Below are positions 8,700 to 16,464 of a stretch of 64,000 nt of DNA, piece by piece. Positions within the stretch are counted from its first letter, which is position 1. Each line of letters begins with the position of its first letter. Below the pieces are notes generated by a model. The model was not told where the DNA came from and did not search any database. It was given only the letters and a program-made list of their open reading frames with translations. The translations under genes were made by a program, and so were the position numbers. The stretch comes from JBMDXB01 sp048594975. GTDB taxonomy: Bacteria; Acidobacteriota; Vicinamibacteria; Vicinamibacterales; 2-12-FULL-66-21. The DNA is taken from the NCBI GenBank assembly GCA_048594975.1, contig JBMDXQ010000017.1:62001-126000 (forward strand), in the 5' to 3' direction.

Positions 8700-10046
8700 T
8701 TAGTTCACCAACGATTTACCAGCCGTAAGAAGTTCGCCGTTGCCCACGAGGCCGTGGGTCACCGGCGCCGGATGTGCAACCTTGTGCAACGCCGGACGTT
8801 CGGGACCGGGGAACCGCTTCATCGTGTCCAGCAACTGCTGCGTGGTGACGTTCAGGTAGATGCTGGTGGTCTTCGCGTCGGCATGTCCGAGCAGCCGTTG
8901 CACGTGTTGGAGCGGCCAGCCGGCCTCCAGCCACCGGGAGGCCCCCTCGTGGCGGAGATCGTGGAACCGCAGGTCGCAGGCCCGGTACTGGGCGCGGGAC
9001 TCCGCCGACAACTTCCCGTGCGTCCAAGTCGGCGTGTGGCCGAACGCCCGAAGGACTACCCCTTCCCACTGCTTCTTCGGGTCCGCCACCTTGCGACCGA
9101 TGCGGTCGCCGAACACGTACGCGTCGGATCCGTGCGGTCGGCCTGCGGGGTCAAGCCGGACCATGTCCAGCACGGCGCGGAGACGAGACGAGATCGGGAT
9201 GTCTCGCGCCTCGCCGGTCTTGGCCTTCTCGGCGCGAATGCGGATGACGGCCGGAAGCACGTCTCGCCACTGCAGGGTCAACAGCTCGCCGCGACGGCAG
9301 CACGTCTCCAGGGCCGCGATGATCAGGTTGCAGAACCACGCCGAGGCGACCGACAGCAGCCGCCGTTCCTCGCCCGGCTCGACGACGCGGCCCTCGTCGT
9401 CCACCGTGTCAGGGACGAGCCGCCGGTCCCGCTTCGCGCCCTTCTGCCGCTTGATGGCCTTCTTGCCGACGATCCACGGCCGGGGCAGATACCCGTGCTC
9501 CACGAGCCACGCCTGCAGGTGCAGCACCACTTGCCGGTATTTGTTCTGCGTGCTTCCGGCCCGCGCGGACAACTGGAGGAAGGCCACCTCCAGGTCATCG
9601 AGTGTCACCCGCCCCAGTCGGCGATCCCCAAGGGACTCGTCGCCGACGGAGAGCGCCGACAGCACCGCCAGCTTGGATCGGTCGTTCGCTCGCTGCGTCT
9701 CGCTCACGTCGGCCCGGCCCCGCTCCAGCCACAACCGGCCGCTCTCGGCGAACGTGATGTCTGCCGGAGTCGCCGGAGCCGAGGGCGTCGGGGGAGGAAA
9801 GGTACCGGCGCGGATGGCAGCGCGGAGCCGGTCCGCTTCGGTGCGCGCCTTGTCCTTGTCCGTGATCGGGTCGGCCGCGTACTTGTCCAACTGGAACCGG
9901 TGATGGACGCCGCGCCACTTGAAACTGAAGTGCCACGGGTGCGGACACTTGGCCCACCCGCGGCGCGGGCAGCCGCAGCGTTTCCGCAGGCCGTTGTTCT
10001 GATGAACAAACACCCGTTGTCCATCGGTGAGCGTTCGACTCTGCAT
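8700..10046 (-). CDS. Tyrosine recombinase / phage integrase
   Basis: Site-specific recombinase of 448 residues that should catalyse integration and excision between the 51-bp att sites. The N-terminus has a compact CxC-x7-CxH pattern (Cys24, Cys26, Cys34, His36) that looks metal-binding, then a core-binding SAM-like domain (about 95-200) and the catalytic domain (about 225-405). Catalytic residues visible are Arg252 in CCRRGELL, Lys276 in EKAKTGEA, His362 and Arg365 in FHDLRHEGAS, His388 in LLGHADAKTT and Tyr397 in SIYLNV, so the enzyme looks intact. GGAGG lies seven bases before the ATG at 10046. It starts 16 bases after the membrane protein gene and ends beside attL, as expected for a tRNA-targeting integrase. 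Confidence 0.95.
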   Translation of the reverse strand: MQSRTLTDGQRVFVHQNNGLRKRCGCPRRGWAKCPHPWHFSFKWRGVHHRFQLDKYAADPITDKDKARTEADRLRAAIRAGTFPPPTPSAPATPADITFAESGRLWLERGRADVSETQRANDRSKLAVLSALSVGDESLGDRRLGRVTLDDLEVAFLQLSARAGSTQNKYRQVVLHLQAWLVEHGYLPRPWIVGKKAIKRQKGAKRDRRLVPDTVDDEGRVVEPGEERRLLSVASAWFCNLIIAALETCCRRGELLTLQWRDVLPAVIRIRAEKAKTGEARDIPISSRLRAVLDMVRLDPAGRPHGSDAYVFGDRIGRKVADPKKQWEGVVLRAFGHTPTWTHGKLSAESRAQYRACDLRFHDLRHEGASRWLEAGWPLQHVQRLLGHADAKTTSIYLNVTTQQLLDTMKRFPGPERPALHKVAHPAPVTHGLVGNGELLTAGKSLVN

Positions 10047-10062
10047 GTCGGACCTCCGCTTC

Positions 10063-10581
10063 TTAGAGAACGAATCCTTCGATCACGTAGGCAACGCCAC
10101 GAAGGAAGCCACCATAGAACAGCACGTCTCCGATTGCGCCCGCGATGAGGACCTTTCTCAGGCGCTCGGCCTTCGGGGTGAAGGCAGCCTCTGATGCGGA
10201 CATTGCATTTCGAGCGCCGGCTTCGTCCTGTGCTGCTGCAAGCAGGTCGTTCTGCGCCCCGTAGTGCTTGTGCACCAGAAAGCTAAGGTAAACGAGCGTC
10301 CACCGACTCACCGCGGCGATCAAGATGCCAATCATCATCGAGACACCGAGGTAGATCACGGCGCGATTCAGAAACCACGGATTGATGAAGGCCGGTCCTT
10401 GGGCGTGGAGGATTGGTATGACGACGCCGATGATCCCCGCTTCGAGCAGCATGAGTTGGTGGTAGTGCTCCAGCGCACTAAATGTCCCTTGCTGCATCCG
10501 GTCGAGAACGATCCTGCGGTCTTCAACCAAGAACTGGATGAACGGAAGCCGGTCAGCAAACCACGAAGATGGTGAGTTCAT
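10063..10581 (-). CDS. Unknown multi-spanning membrane protein of the mobile element
   Basis: A 172-residue protein with about three or four hydrophobic segments: one near 45-62 (MLLEAGIIGVVIPIL), one near 72-92 (RAVIYLGVSMMIGILIAAV), a weaker one following, and one near the C-terminus (VLIAGAIGDVLFYGGFL). An acidic hydrophilic stretch (about 108-135) lies between them. The ATG at 10581 has AAGGGGAAG upstream. I recognise no family. It could be cargo, such as a superinfection-exclusion or abortive protein, but that is speculation from location only. Confidence 0.7.
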   Translation of the reverse strand: MNSPSSWFADRLPFIQFLVEDRRIVLDRMQQGTFSALEHYHQLMLLEAGIIGVVIPILHAQGPAFINPWFLNRAVIYLGVSMMIGILIAAVSRWTLVYLSFLVHKHYGAQNDLLAAAQDEAGARNAMSASEAAFTPKAERLRKVLIAGAIGDVLFYGGFLRGVAYVIEGFVL

Positions 10582-10721
10582 CGTCTTCCCCTTTCTGCGT
10601 TGATTGATCCACGTTACGGGGCCTCCGACGTTGAGACCGAGCGGTCTGCAGTGGTTGCTACAATGGCGGCAGGCCGTCTGGCAGTTGCACCTGCTGACGG
10701 TTTAGGGGTCGGTCCCGATAC

Positions 10722-11070
10722 TCACACCATCGGGCCGACTCCGATTGTACCACGCCTCAGCCACGATTCAGCCAATAGAATCAAGGGGTTTTTGGCACAT
10801 TTCGGCCCCCGGCCGTGGCTGTTCCCGTGCCCATTCAGCGCCCGCCCGATCAGCGTCCGCACGTGGTCGAGCGGCACGCCGAGCACCTGCACCCAGAAGG
10901 ACAAGGCGCCGTCCTCGTCCTGCAGGAACGCTAACGGCATCAGCCCGGCGGCGCGGGTCGACGGAGCGACTGTCCGCCAGGGCGAAGCGCAGCACCGCCA
11001 TCGCCAGCCCCTGTTCCGGGCGGATGCGGTGGTCGGCGGCGGGAGCGGTGGACGAGGAGCGGGTCGGCAT
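10722..11070 (-). pseudogene. Frameshifted small phage-type gene
   Basis: The ATG at 11070 follows the terminase stop by four bases and encodes a plausible start (MPTRSSSTAPAADHR, then LAMAVLRFALADS). Near 10945-10965 this frame turns into arginine-rich nonsense, while a neighbouring frame encodes GLMPLAFLQDEDGALSFWVQ and LGVPLDHVRTLIGRAL and runs to the stop at 10722. Joined, the halves resemble small phage and element proteins of the pattern 'helix, then SFW...VLGLdpd.VR'. Either a one-base indel broke the gene or there is an assembly error; programmed frameshifting is a weaker possibility because I see no slippery heptamer. Confidence 0.55.
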
Positions 11071-11074
11071 GGCG

Positions 11075-12829
11075 TCACTCCGGCCCCCCGCGGTCCCGCC
11101 ACGGGTTCCCGTACCAGCGCGACCGCTGCTGCGCCTCCCACTCGTCGAACGCGCGCCCTGCCGCCTCCTCGTTCTCGCGTAACCGGCGATACAGCGCGGC
11201 CCACGCCATCCCCTCCGACAGCCGCACGTGCTGAGCGACGAACTCCCGCAGGTGCATCGGGTCGCCCCCGCGGGCCAGGTGCTGCCAGTGCAGCCGTTCC
11301 ACCGTCGTCAGACCGACGCACTCGTGACAGATCGGGTCGGACGGGAAGTAGACGCCGCCGAAGAGGAAACACGAGGCGTGCGAGAAGTAGTCCGGCTGGG
11401 CCGCCTGCTTCAGACACTCGAAGGACGGCAATCGCGGCGGACCCAGGCCGACTTTCGTCGCCGCCGCTGCCGTGGCGATGCCCACGGCGATATCGTCGTG
11501 GCCCCCGGGCGGGGCGGCGATGAGCCCGCCGCGGGTACTGGTGCGCCGTTCGAGCGACGCGAGTTGATTGATCGCGCGAGGATGATCGAGCAACTGGATG
11601 CGCCCGCTGTTCAGGATGGGCAACAGTTCCGAGAACAACTGACTGCTCGTCTTGTCGCTGGCGCGGTAGCTGATGCCGTAGCGGCTGAACACCTGCGCCG
11701 GCCACTCGCCGCCGAACTTGTCACCCGACACGGTCGTGATGCCGTAGCGGGCGCAGTCCCCGGCGCAGTCGGCGGCCGTGTTCTCGGGCGAGAACGGCGG
11801 CGCCACTTCCCGAAGCAGATCGACGACGCAGGCGCCGGGCTCCTCGTGGGCGACGACCCAGACGAACGAATCCGCGCCGCTGCCCCCGGCCACGTCCACG
11901 CCACAGCGGTACTGGATGCCGGGCAGCGGGGGCAGTTCGCGGCGGTGGGGGACAACGCAGCCCTCCACCGTCTCGCGGCTGACGAACGATTCGATGTCCG
12001 GCCGGAAGGCGATCTCCCCGTCCTTCCCGTACTCGCTCATGGCGACGGTCGCATCGTCAGCAAACGCGCGCTTGATGACGGAGGCGGGCACGGTCGGATT
12101 CATCGTGCGGGTGTCCGCCGTCCAAATCAGCGGCCCGCCGTCGCGCCCGAACCACTGCTTGTGCGCGTCGTAGACCGCGCCGCGCTTGGCATACGGCGAA
12201 CTGACGACGAGCAGCAGCGCGTTCGGGACGGTGGCCATGGCGGGGCGAAGCGCGTTCAGGATCTCGACGTCAGGGACTGCGCCGTCGGGATCGGTCGGGA
12301 GAAAGCACGCCTCATCGACGACTGCGAACACCACCGTGTAGCCTCTCACCGATCTGAAACTCGCCGTGTGCGTCTCGATGGTGATCCGGTTGGCCAGATG
12401 GATCGCATCCTTCGTCTTGTGCTGCACCATCCGGGCAAGCGCCGGTCGGGACTCGATGAACCCGAGGATGTAGTTCATCGCCGTGCGCGACTGGCGGCGG
12501 TCAGGAAAGATCAACGGGATAGTGCCGCGCTCGCCGGGCGCGAGGATGGACCGATAGTCGCGGAAGCACGCGAAGTAGACGGCGAGCAGAGACTCGAACC
12601 GTGTGCCGCCGGCCCGGCGGCCTTTGATGACGTAGGTCTCAGACGCCTGAGACGTGGGGAGCGGACGATTGCCGATGCGGGCGCGGACGAAGGCGGCATC
12701 CGACGCGGACAGGCCGGCGGTGTGGCCGAACAGCGTCCTAGCGCACAGTTCCCAGGCGTGCCAGCTCGGCTCGGGCAGCAGCTCGCGCCACACGCGCAGC
12801 AGCGGATCGGCGGTCGGGCGCCGGGTCAT
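11075..12829 (-). CDS. Phage terminase large subunit-like protein with altered Walker A motif
   Basis: A 584-residue protein with the two-domain layout of TerL packaging motors. The ATPase region has KGRRAGGT at 69-76 where relatives carry a G-x-x-x-x-G-K-S/T P-loop; the lysine position (75) is glycine here. YFACFRDY and LAPGERGT follow as in GRR-type terminases, then Walker B FAVVDEACF with Asp172/Glu173. The RuvC-like nuclease part has Asp312 (GVDVAGG), Asp370 (SGDKFGG) and GHDDIAVG with Asp445/Asp446, so all three nuclease positions are present. Its start codon overlaps the stop of the CxxC miniprotein (ATGA), implying translational coupling. It would cut and translocate DNA into a capsid, but no capsid genes are here. 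Identity as terminase-like is fairly secure; function with the altered P-loop is open. Confidence 0.85.
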   Translation of the reverse strand: MTRRPTADPLLRVWRELLPEPSWHAWELCARTLFGHTAGLSASDAAFVRARIGNRPLPTSQASETYVIKGRRAGGTRFESLLAVYFACFRDYRSILAPGERGTIPLIFPDRRQSRTAMNYILGFIESRPALARMVQHKTKDAIHLANRITIETHTASFRSVRGYTVVFAVVDEACFLPTDPDGAVPDVEILNALRPAMATVPNALLLVVSSPYAKRGAVYDAHKQWFGRDGGPLIWTADTRTMNPTVPASVIKRAFADDATVAMSEYGKDGEIAFRPDIESFVSRETVEGCVVPHRRELPPLPGIQYRCGVDVAGGSGADSFVWVVAHEEPGACVVDLLREVAPPFSPENTAADCAGDCARYGITTVSGDKFGGEWPAQVFSRYGISYRASDKTSSQLFSELLPILNSGRIQLLDHPRAINQLASLERRTSTRGGLIAAPPGGHDDIAVGIATAAAATKVGLGPPRLPSFECLKQAAQPDYFSHASCFLFGGVYFPSDPICHECVGLTTVERLHWQHLARGGDPMHLREFVAQHVRLSEGMAWAALYRRLRENEEAAGRAFDEWEAQQRSRWYGNPWRDRGGPE

Positions 12830-12999
12830 GCCCGCCGCTCTCGCCCAGACCGCCGGGCTCGCGGCGCCCGCCCGGAGAGGGCGCAGGACAGGTGATAGCC
12901 GGCCCAGCGCGAGGGCGGGCGGTGGGCGCCGGGCCGGCCGCAGCGGCGGCAGCGCGGGGCCAGGTGCGGGGGCACGGGGCGGGAGGACGGGCGGCCCAT
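12826..12999 (-). CDS. 57-residue CxxC miniprotein upstream of the terminase
   Basis: The ATG at 12999 lies one base after the stop of the 279-residue gene, and the stop overlaps the terminase start (ATGA), so the three form a tightly coupled unit. The protein is arginine/proline-rich and contains CRRCGRPG followed 15 residues later by SC, a pattern that could bind zinc (C-x2-C...H...C). A G-rich stretch at the end of the previous gene may act as ribosome binding site. The gene is short and compositionally biased, so position and overlap are the main evidence. Confidence 0.5.
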   Translation of the reverse strand: MGRPSSRPVPPHLAPRCRRCGRPGAHRPPSRWAGYHLSCALSGRAPRARRSGRERRA

Positions 13000-13000
13000 G

Positions 13001-13840
13001 TCACGCCCCCTCGCCCCTGCGCTTCATGGCGCGCTGGATCGCGGGGTGCGTCTCGTACCGCTTGTCTACACCCTCGTCGCCGAAGAGTTCCGCCGGGGTC
13101 ATCGCGCGCAACTTGAGAGTGAATCGCAGGCGGTCGGCAAAGCGCCGTGCCTCGCGGGCCTGTTCCAGGACCGCCCGCAACTGCGGCGGCACCCGCGATG
13201 CCTTCGTCTCAGCGATCAACTTCGCGAGTTCGAGCGATGCGGCATGTTCCTTCGCGCCGTCCGGTCCCTTGGGGTCGTAGTGCCATTCCCCACGGCGCTC
13301 GACTTCCTCGATCAGCACGCTATCGCGGACGATGCGGTGATGGTTCGTCCCGTTGGCCGAGAGCGCCTGCCGGTAGAGCGGGAGCACCGCGCTCGGAGGC
13401 AGCGGACCCAACTCCCGCCTGATGGCGTTGCGGCTGACCCCCTCGACCAGTTCGAGAATCAGGTTCGTGTCGGGTGACCCGCGGTTCACGAGGCGGGCGT
13501 GGCGTTCAGCCGCCGTCTCGGGGGCCTGACATTCGAGCACGAGCGCCTCCAGCACCGGCAACTCCTGCGAGTGCGCGTGGTCGAGCAGCCCCAACGCCCG
13601 CTCCATGTCGGCTCGGTGGCGGGCCTCGTGCTCGTGCAGGATCTCGGCTGCGATGCGCCGCAGTTCAGGGGCGCCCGCTCTCTTGCCGTGGATCGTGCCG
13701 ATGTACTCGTCGGTCTCGGCCTTGGCCTCGGCCTTGGGATCGTGCGCGGCCTGCTCGCGGACCCCCTCGTCTACGGTGCGCAGGATGTTCCCCTTGCCCT
13801 CGGCGTTCGCGACGATCTCCGCCAGTCTCTCGGGTGTCAT
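13001..13840 (-). CDS. Unknown element protein, 279 residues
   Basis: Mostly helical, charged protein starting MTPERLAEIVANAEGKGN and ending in RAMKRRGEGA. No catalytic motif or membrane segment is visible. The ATG at 13840 has GGAGG eight bases upstream and an in-frame stop just before it, so the start is well fixed. It sits directly upstream of the miniprotein and terminase genes, where a small terminase, portal or scaffold gene would lie in a phage, but nothing in the sequence identifies it as one of these. Confidence 0.72.
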   Translation of the reverse strand: MTPERLAEIVANAEGKGNILRTVDEGVREQAAHDPKAEAKAETDEYIGTIHGKRAGAPELRRIAAEILHEHEARHRADMERALGLLDHAHSQELPVLEALVLECQAPETAAERHARLVNRGSPDTNLILELVEGVSRNAIRRELGPLPPSAVLPLYRQALSANGTNHHRIVRDSVLIEEVERRGEWHYDPKGPDGAKEHAASLELAKLIAETKASRVPPQLRAVLEQAREARRFADRLRFTLKLRAMTPAELFGDEGVDKRYETHPAIQRAMKRRGEGA

Positions 13841-13928
13841 GACTCAACCTCCGTCTCTCCGCAATCCGCTCTCGCTCGACGCGGAACAACTCGTCCAGCG
13901 CGGCGAGGGTGTCTTCGAACGTGGCCAT
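13665..13928 (-). CDS. Possible small element ORF overlapping the next gene (doubtful)
   Basis: The ATG at 13928 has GGAGG seven bases upstream, and the first 30 or so residues (MATFEDTLAALDELFRVERE) look like a natural amphipathic helix. The frame then overlaps the 279-residue gene by 176 bases, and the overlapping part reads as arginine/glycine-rich shadow sequence. Either a short protein ends in accidental sequence or an indel near 13840 separated it from the downstream gene. Only the N-terminal part is convincing. Confidence 0.3.
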   Translation of the reverse strand: MATFEDTLAALDELFRVERERIAERRRLSHDTRETGGDRRERRGQGEHPAHRRRGGPRAGRARSQGRGQGRDRRVHRHDPRQESGRP

Positions 13929-14029
13929 AAAGCGCCTCCAGTCGGTGCTCGCGTCGCCGCCCGAGTTGCCGTCCGGATCGCCGCTGCCGGTGTGCCGCGG
14001 AAGGTCGTAGGGTGTACCTTCGGTACGTC

Positions 14030-14368
14030 CTACTCCCCGGCCGCCGCGCGCTGCTCGGCCTGCCGCTGCCGCTCCTCCTCGGCCGCTTTCCGTTCCGCTT
14101 CGATGCGCTCACGCTCGACGCGCTCCTCCTCGTCGAGGATGCGGTCGGGAATCTCCCGCGCCCGCGCCTCCAACCCCCGGAGACGCAACGTCTCCTCGGA
14201 CCGGAAACTGATCGTGCGGCTGGCATCCTGCGCGGTGATGCGCCGGTGCTCGCGCTGGTAGCGGAGGAAATCGAGGTAGCGGTCGAAGCCTTCGGCCTTG
14301 GTCGCTACGTCAATCGCCGCCGGTGTCGCTGTCGCCGCCGGTCGCTGGGTCGTCGTGGTCTTGCTCAT
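14030..14368 (-). CDS. Coiled-coil element protein, 112 residues
   Basis: I chose the ATG at 14368 because GGAGAAG precedes it; the open frame continues upstream with a low-complexity Thr/Arg stretch. The protein starts MSKTTTTQRPAATATP, has a folded-looking middle (EGFDRYLDFLRYQREHRR) and ends in a long charged helix rich in Glu, Arg, Ala and Gln, predicted as coiled coil (about residues 70-112). It overlaps the 3' end of the upstream gene by 59 bases. No family is recognised. Confidence 0.6.
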   Translation of the reverse strand: MSKTTTTQRPAATATPAAIDVATKAEGFDRYLDFLRYQREHRRITAQDASRTISFRSEETLRLRGLEARAREIPDRILDEEERVERERIEAERKAAEEERQRQAEQRAAAGE

Positions 14369-15029
14369 GCTCTTCTCCGTGGTCTGTCGATGCGTCGTGC
14401 TCGTCCTCGTCGCCGTCGTCACCACTCCCGCGCAGCCAGTCTTCGAGCGACTGATTCGCGTCTTTCGGTTTGCGCGCGATGCCGAGCAGGGCGGCGATGC
14501 GAGTCTTGCGGTCGATGACGGTCAGCAGTGTCGAGACGAGCGCGCGGGTCTTGCCCTTCCCGGTGATCGCGCCCTCGGCACGGATGCGCTCCGTCAGGTG
14601 CGTCTCGATGATCCACAGCGTCTGATACGTGCGAACGAAGTCACGCTGAATCGTGCTCTCGGCTTGTGTGTCTGCGATGATGGCGGCCTCCCGCTCCGCG
14701 AGCAGCGCGCGCACCTCCGCCTGCTCCGGCAACTCCGCGCGGGCAACTCGTTTCGAGTAGCGCCCGTGTTTCAGCGACCGCGTGTTGTCGCGCTCGAACC
14801 AACCGGGATTGCGCGCCGTCTCGGGACCAGTCGGCGCGAGTTCCTGCATCGGTGGATCGCGCCTCGAATCCGTGTGCAACGCACCCTCTTCGGACCCCTG
14901 CGCAGAGCCCTCGGAACGGGGACCGCTGCCCTCATGCTCCACGACACGATCCCGCGCAGAACGTTGCACACCACGTTGCACTCGCCGTCGTTTCGTTGCA
15001 CGCGGCCGTCGATTCAGGCCCATTTTCAT
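14310..15029 (-). CDS. Unknown element protein with 'LKHGRYS' motif, possible small-terminase-like role
   Basis: A 239-residue protein. The first 75 residues are basic and probably disordered. The motif SLKHGRYSKR (about 86-95) resembles the N-x-LKHG-x-YS segment common in small phage and transposon-associated proteins, some of which are annotated near terminases. A helical region follows (TYQTLWIIETHLTERI), then a very acidic C-terminus rich in Asp, Glu and His. A small terminase subunit or DNA-binding adaptor is a reasonable guess from motif and position, but unproven. The start at 15029 or 15023 is uncertain; neither has a strong ribosome binding site. Confidence 0.65.
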   Translation of the reverse strand: MKMGLNRRPRATKRRRVQRGVQRSARDRVVEHEGSGPRSEGSAQGSEEGALHTDSRRDPPMQELAPTGPETARNPGWFERDNTRSLKHGRYSKRVARAELPEQAEVRALLAEREAAIIADTQAESTIQRDFVRTYQTLWIIETHLTERIRAEGAITGKGKTRALVSTLLTVIDRKTRIAALLGIARKPKDANQSLEDWLRGSGDDGDEDEHDASTDHGEEHEQDHDDPATGGDSDTGGD

Positions 15030-15268
15030 TGCCCTAATCTCTCATCGACCATCGGCTTCGTAGGCCGGGGACCACGCCCCCATTCCGCTCCTCCGACCAC
15101 GGCCAGATGCGCAGCGATGGAGCATCGGCCTCCCGTGTCGCCGCTGGTTCTCTTTGCATTCCCAACTAACACTCTCATAGCGCCGATTACTCACCGCCAA
15201 CCTGCGGAGTCGGCGTTCGAGGATCGTGTGGGAGATCGTGGTGCCGGTGCTAGACTTCGCAAAAAGCG

Positions 15269-15598
15269 ATGAGCGGCGACGATCTTCATGACAGGTATCG
15301 CTATCCGGCGCAGCCGGTTGGACCGGAGAGGCTTCGGTTTCGACCATGGGTCGGTGCCCTCATCTCCCTGCTCGTCTTCCTCCTTGCGGCAGATCGTGAG
15401 GGAGACGGTTGGATGGTCCTTCGCGGGCTGGGGCTCACCGGCTTCTTCACGTCGCTTGCCGTCTCGGATCGTCGAAAACGACAGGCCAACGAACACATGT
15501 CGATCTGGGAACTGCGAAACATCGTGTTTGCCGGCTTTTGCGCGCTCATTGTCCTGATCTTCATGGTGGCCTGGGTTATCGATCACTGGTCCGGATAG
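15269..15598 (+). CDS. Small membrane protein, first gene of an opposite-strand cassette
   Basis: A 109-residue protein with a short polar N-terminus and membrane segments near 28-41 (WVGALISLLVFLLA) and 84-105 (IVFAGFCALIVLIFMVAWVI), and possibly a third around 48-63. No family is recognised. It is the first of two rightward genes inside an otherwise leftward element, which is the usual position for cargo genes. The next gene starts 26 bases after its stop. Confidence 0.65.
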   Translation: MSGDDLHDRYRYPAQPVGPERLRFRPWVGALISLLVFLLAADREGDGWMVLRGLGLTGFFTSLAVSDRRKRQANEHMSIWELRNIVFAGFCALIVLIFMVAWVIDHWSG

Positions 15599-15624
15599 CT
15601 CCGGCTCTCAAGGGTGAAGCGCCG

Positions 15625-16269
15625 ATGGCATGGGCGACTCTCAGGAACACGGTCCTTCGAGTGTGGGCGGAAGTCCGTCAGACGTGGCCGTTCCTCATCT
15701 TTCTCCTCGGGTTTGTGGCCTCGTGGATGCTGGCCGTGATGCTGACCGCCGACAGTGCGGACCGGGTCCGATACTTCGGCACGGTGTTGCAGTTGGCGGG
15801 CATTGTCCTCGTGGGCCTGGGCCTTCGGGATCTGCGGCGAAAGTTCGACCGTCCCGGCGTGTTCGCCGCGATGTGGGCACGCGTCGTCGCCATCGTGCGG
15901 AGTGTTCGACCTCGCCATCTCGCGATAGTTGTGCCGAGCGAAGGCATTGCGGTCGGGAGCTCCGCGGCCATCGCGTACAGTCGTGTGGGTGGCACGATTG
16001 AACAGCGGCTCGACGGGTTGGAGTGGGAGATTGACGACATCCGGAAACAGGCCGACGAACGCGAGCGAAAGGTCGAGCGTCGGTTCGAGGACCTGCGAGC
16101 GACCCTCTCGACGGAAACGCAGCACCGGAAAGACGCTCACGCCGAGATCACCGAGCGATTGGACAATCTGGCCGTCGGCGGGCTGTACCTTGAGGTCATA
16201 GGCCTGTGGTGGCTGGTGTTCGCCACGATGGCGACGTGCATCCCCGAGGAGATTGCAGCGTTGTTCTGA
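15625..16269 (+). CDS. Membrane-anchored coiled-coil protein, second gene of the cassette
   Basis: A 214-residue protein. Two membrane segments lie near 22-40 (PFLIFLLGFVASWMLAVML) and 48-66 (FGTVLQLAGIVLVGLGL), a long charged region with heptad character at about 120-185 (EWEIDDIRKQADERERKVE), and a third hydrophobic segment near 190-207 (LEVIGLWWLVFATMATC). The cytoplasmic coiled coil between membrane anchors suggests oligomerisation. I chose the ATG at 15625 with AGGGTGAAG upstream; longer in-frame starts add implausible sequence. The family is unknown. Paired with the 109-residue protein it may be element cargo. Confidence 0.68.
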   Translation: MAWATLRNTVLRVWAEVRQTWPFLIFLLGFVASWMLAVMLTADSADRVRYFGTVLQLAGIVLVGLGLRDLRRKFDRPGVFAAMWARVVAIVRSVRPRHLAIVVPSEGIAVGSSAAIAYSRVGGTIEQRLDGLEWEIDDIRKQADERERKVERRFEDLRATLSTETQHRKDAHAEITERLDNLAVGGLYLEVIGLWWLVFATMATCIPEEIAALF

Positions 16270-16464
16270 CTTCACCGCCCCTCCGGTCGACTCGATTGCC
16301 CAGGTCGTCGGCGCCATGGTCCTCCCCCTGCGCTACACCCTGTGGAACCGTCACACCGTCACAACGCCAATAAATCCGGCCCTCAACTCCACTTTCCTTC
16401 CGTCACATCGCGCCGGGTGTGACGGATCAGGAACGCGCAGTCAGGCCCGTATTCATTGGGTCTG

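Noticed and set aside
15191..15586. A 131-residue - strand frame opposite the 109-residue membrane protein.
   Set aside because: Charged and without structure; the + strand frame has clear membrane segments and a coherent downstream partner.
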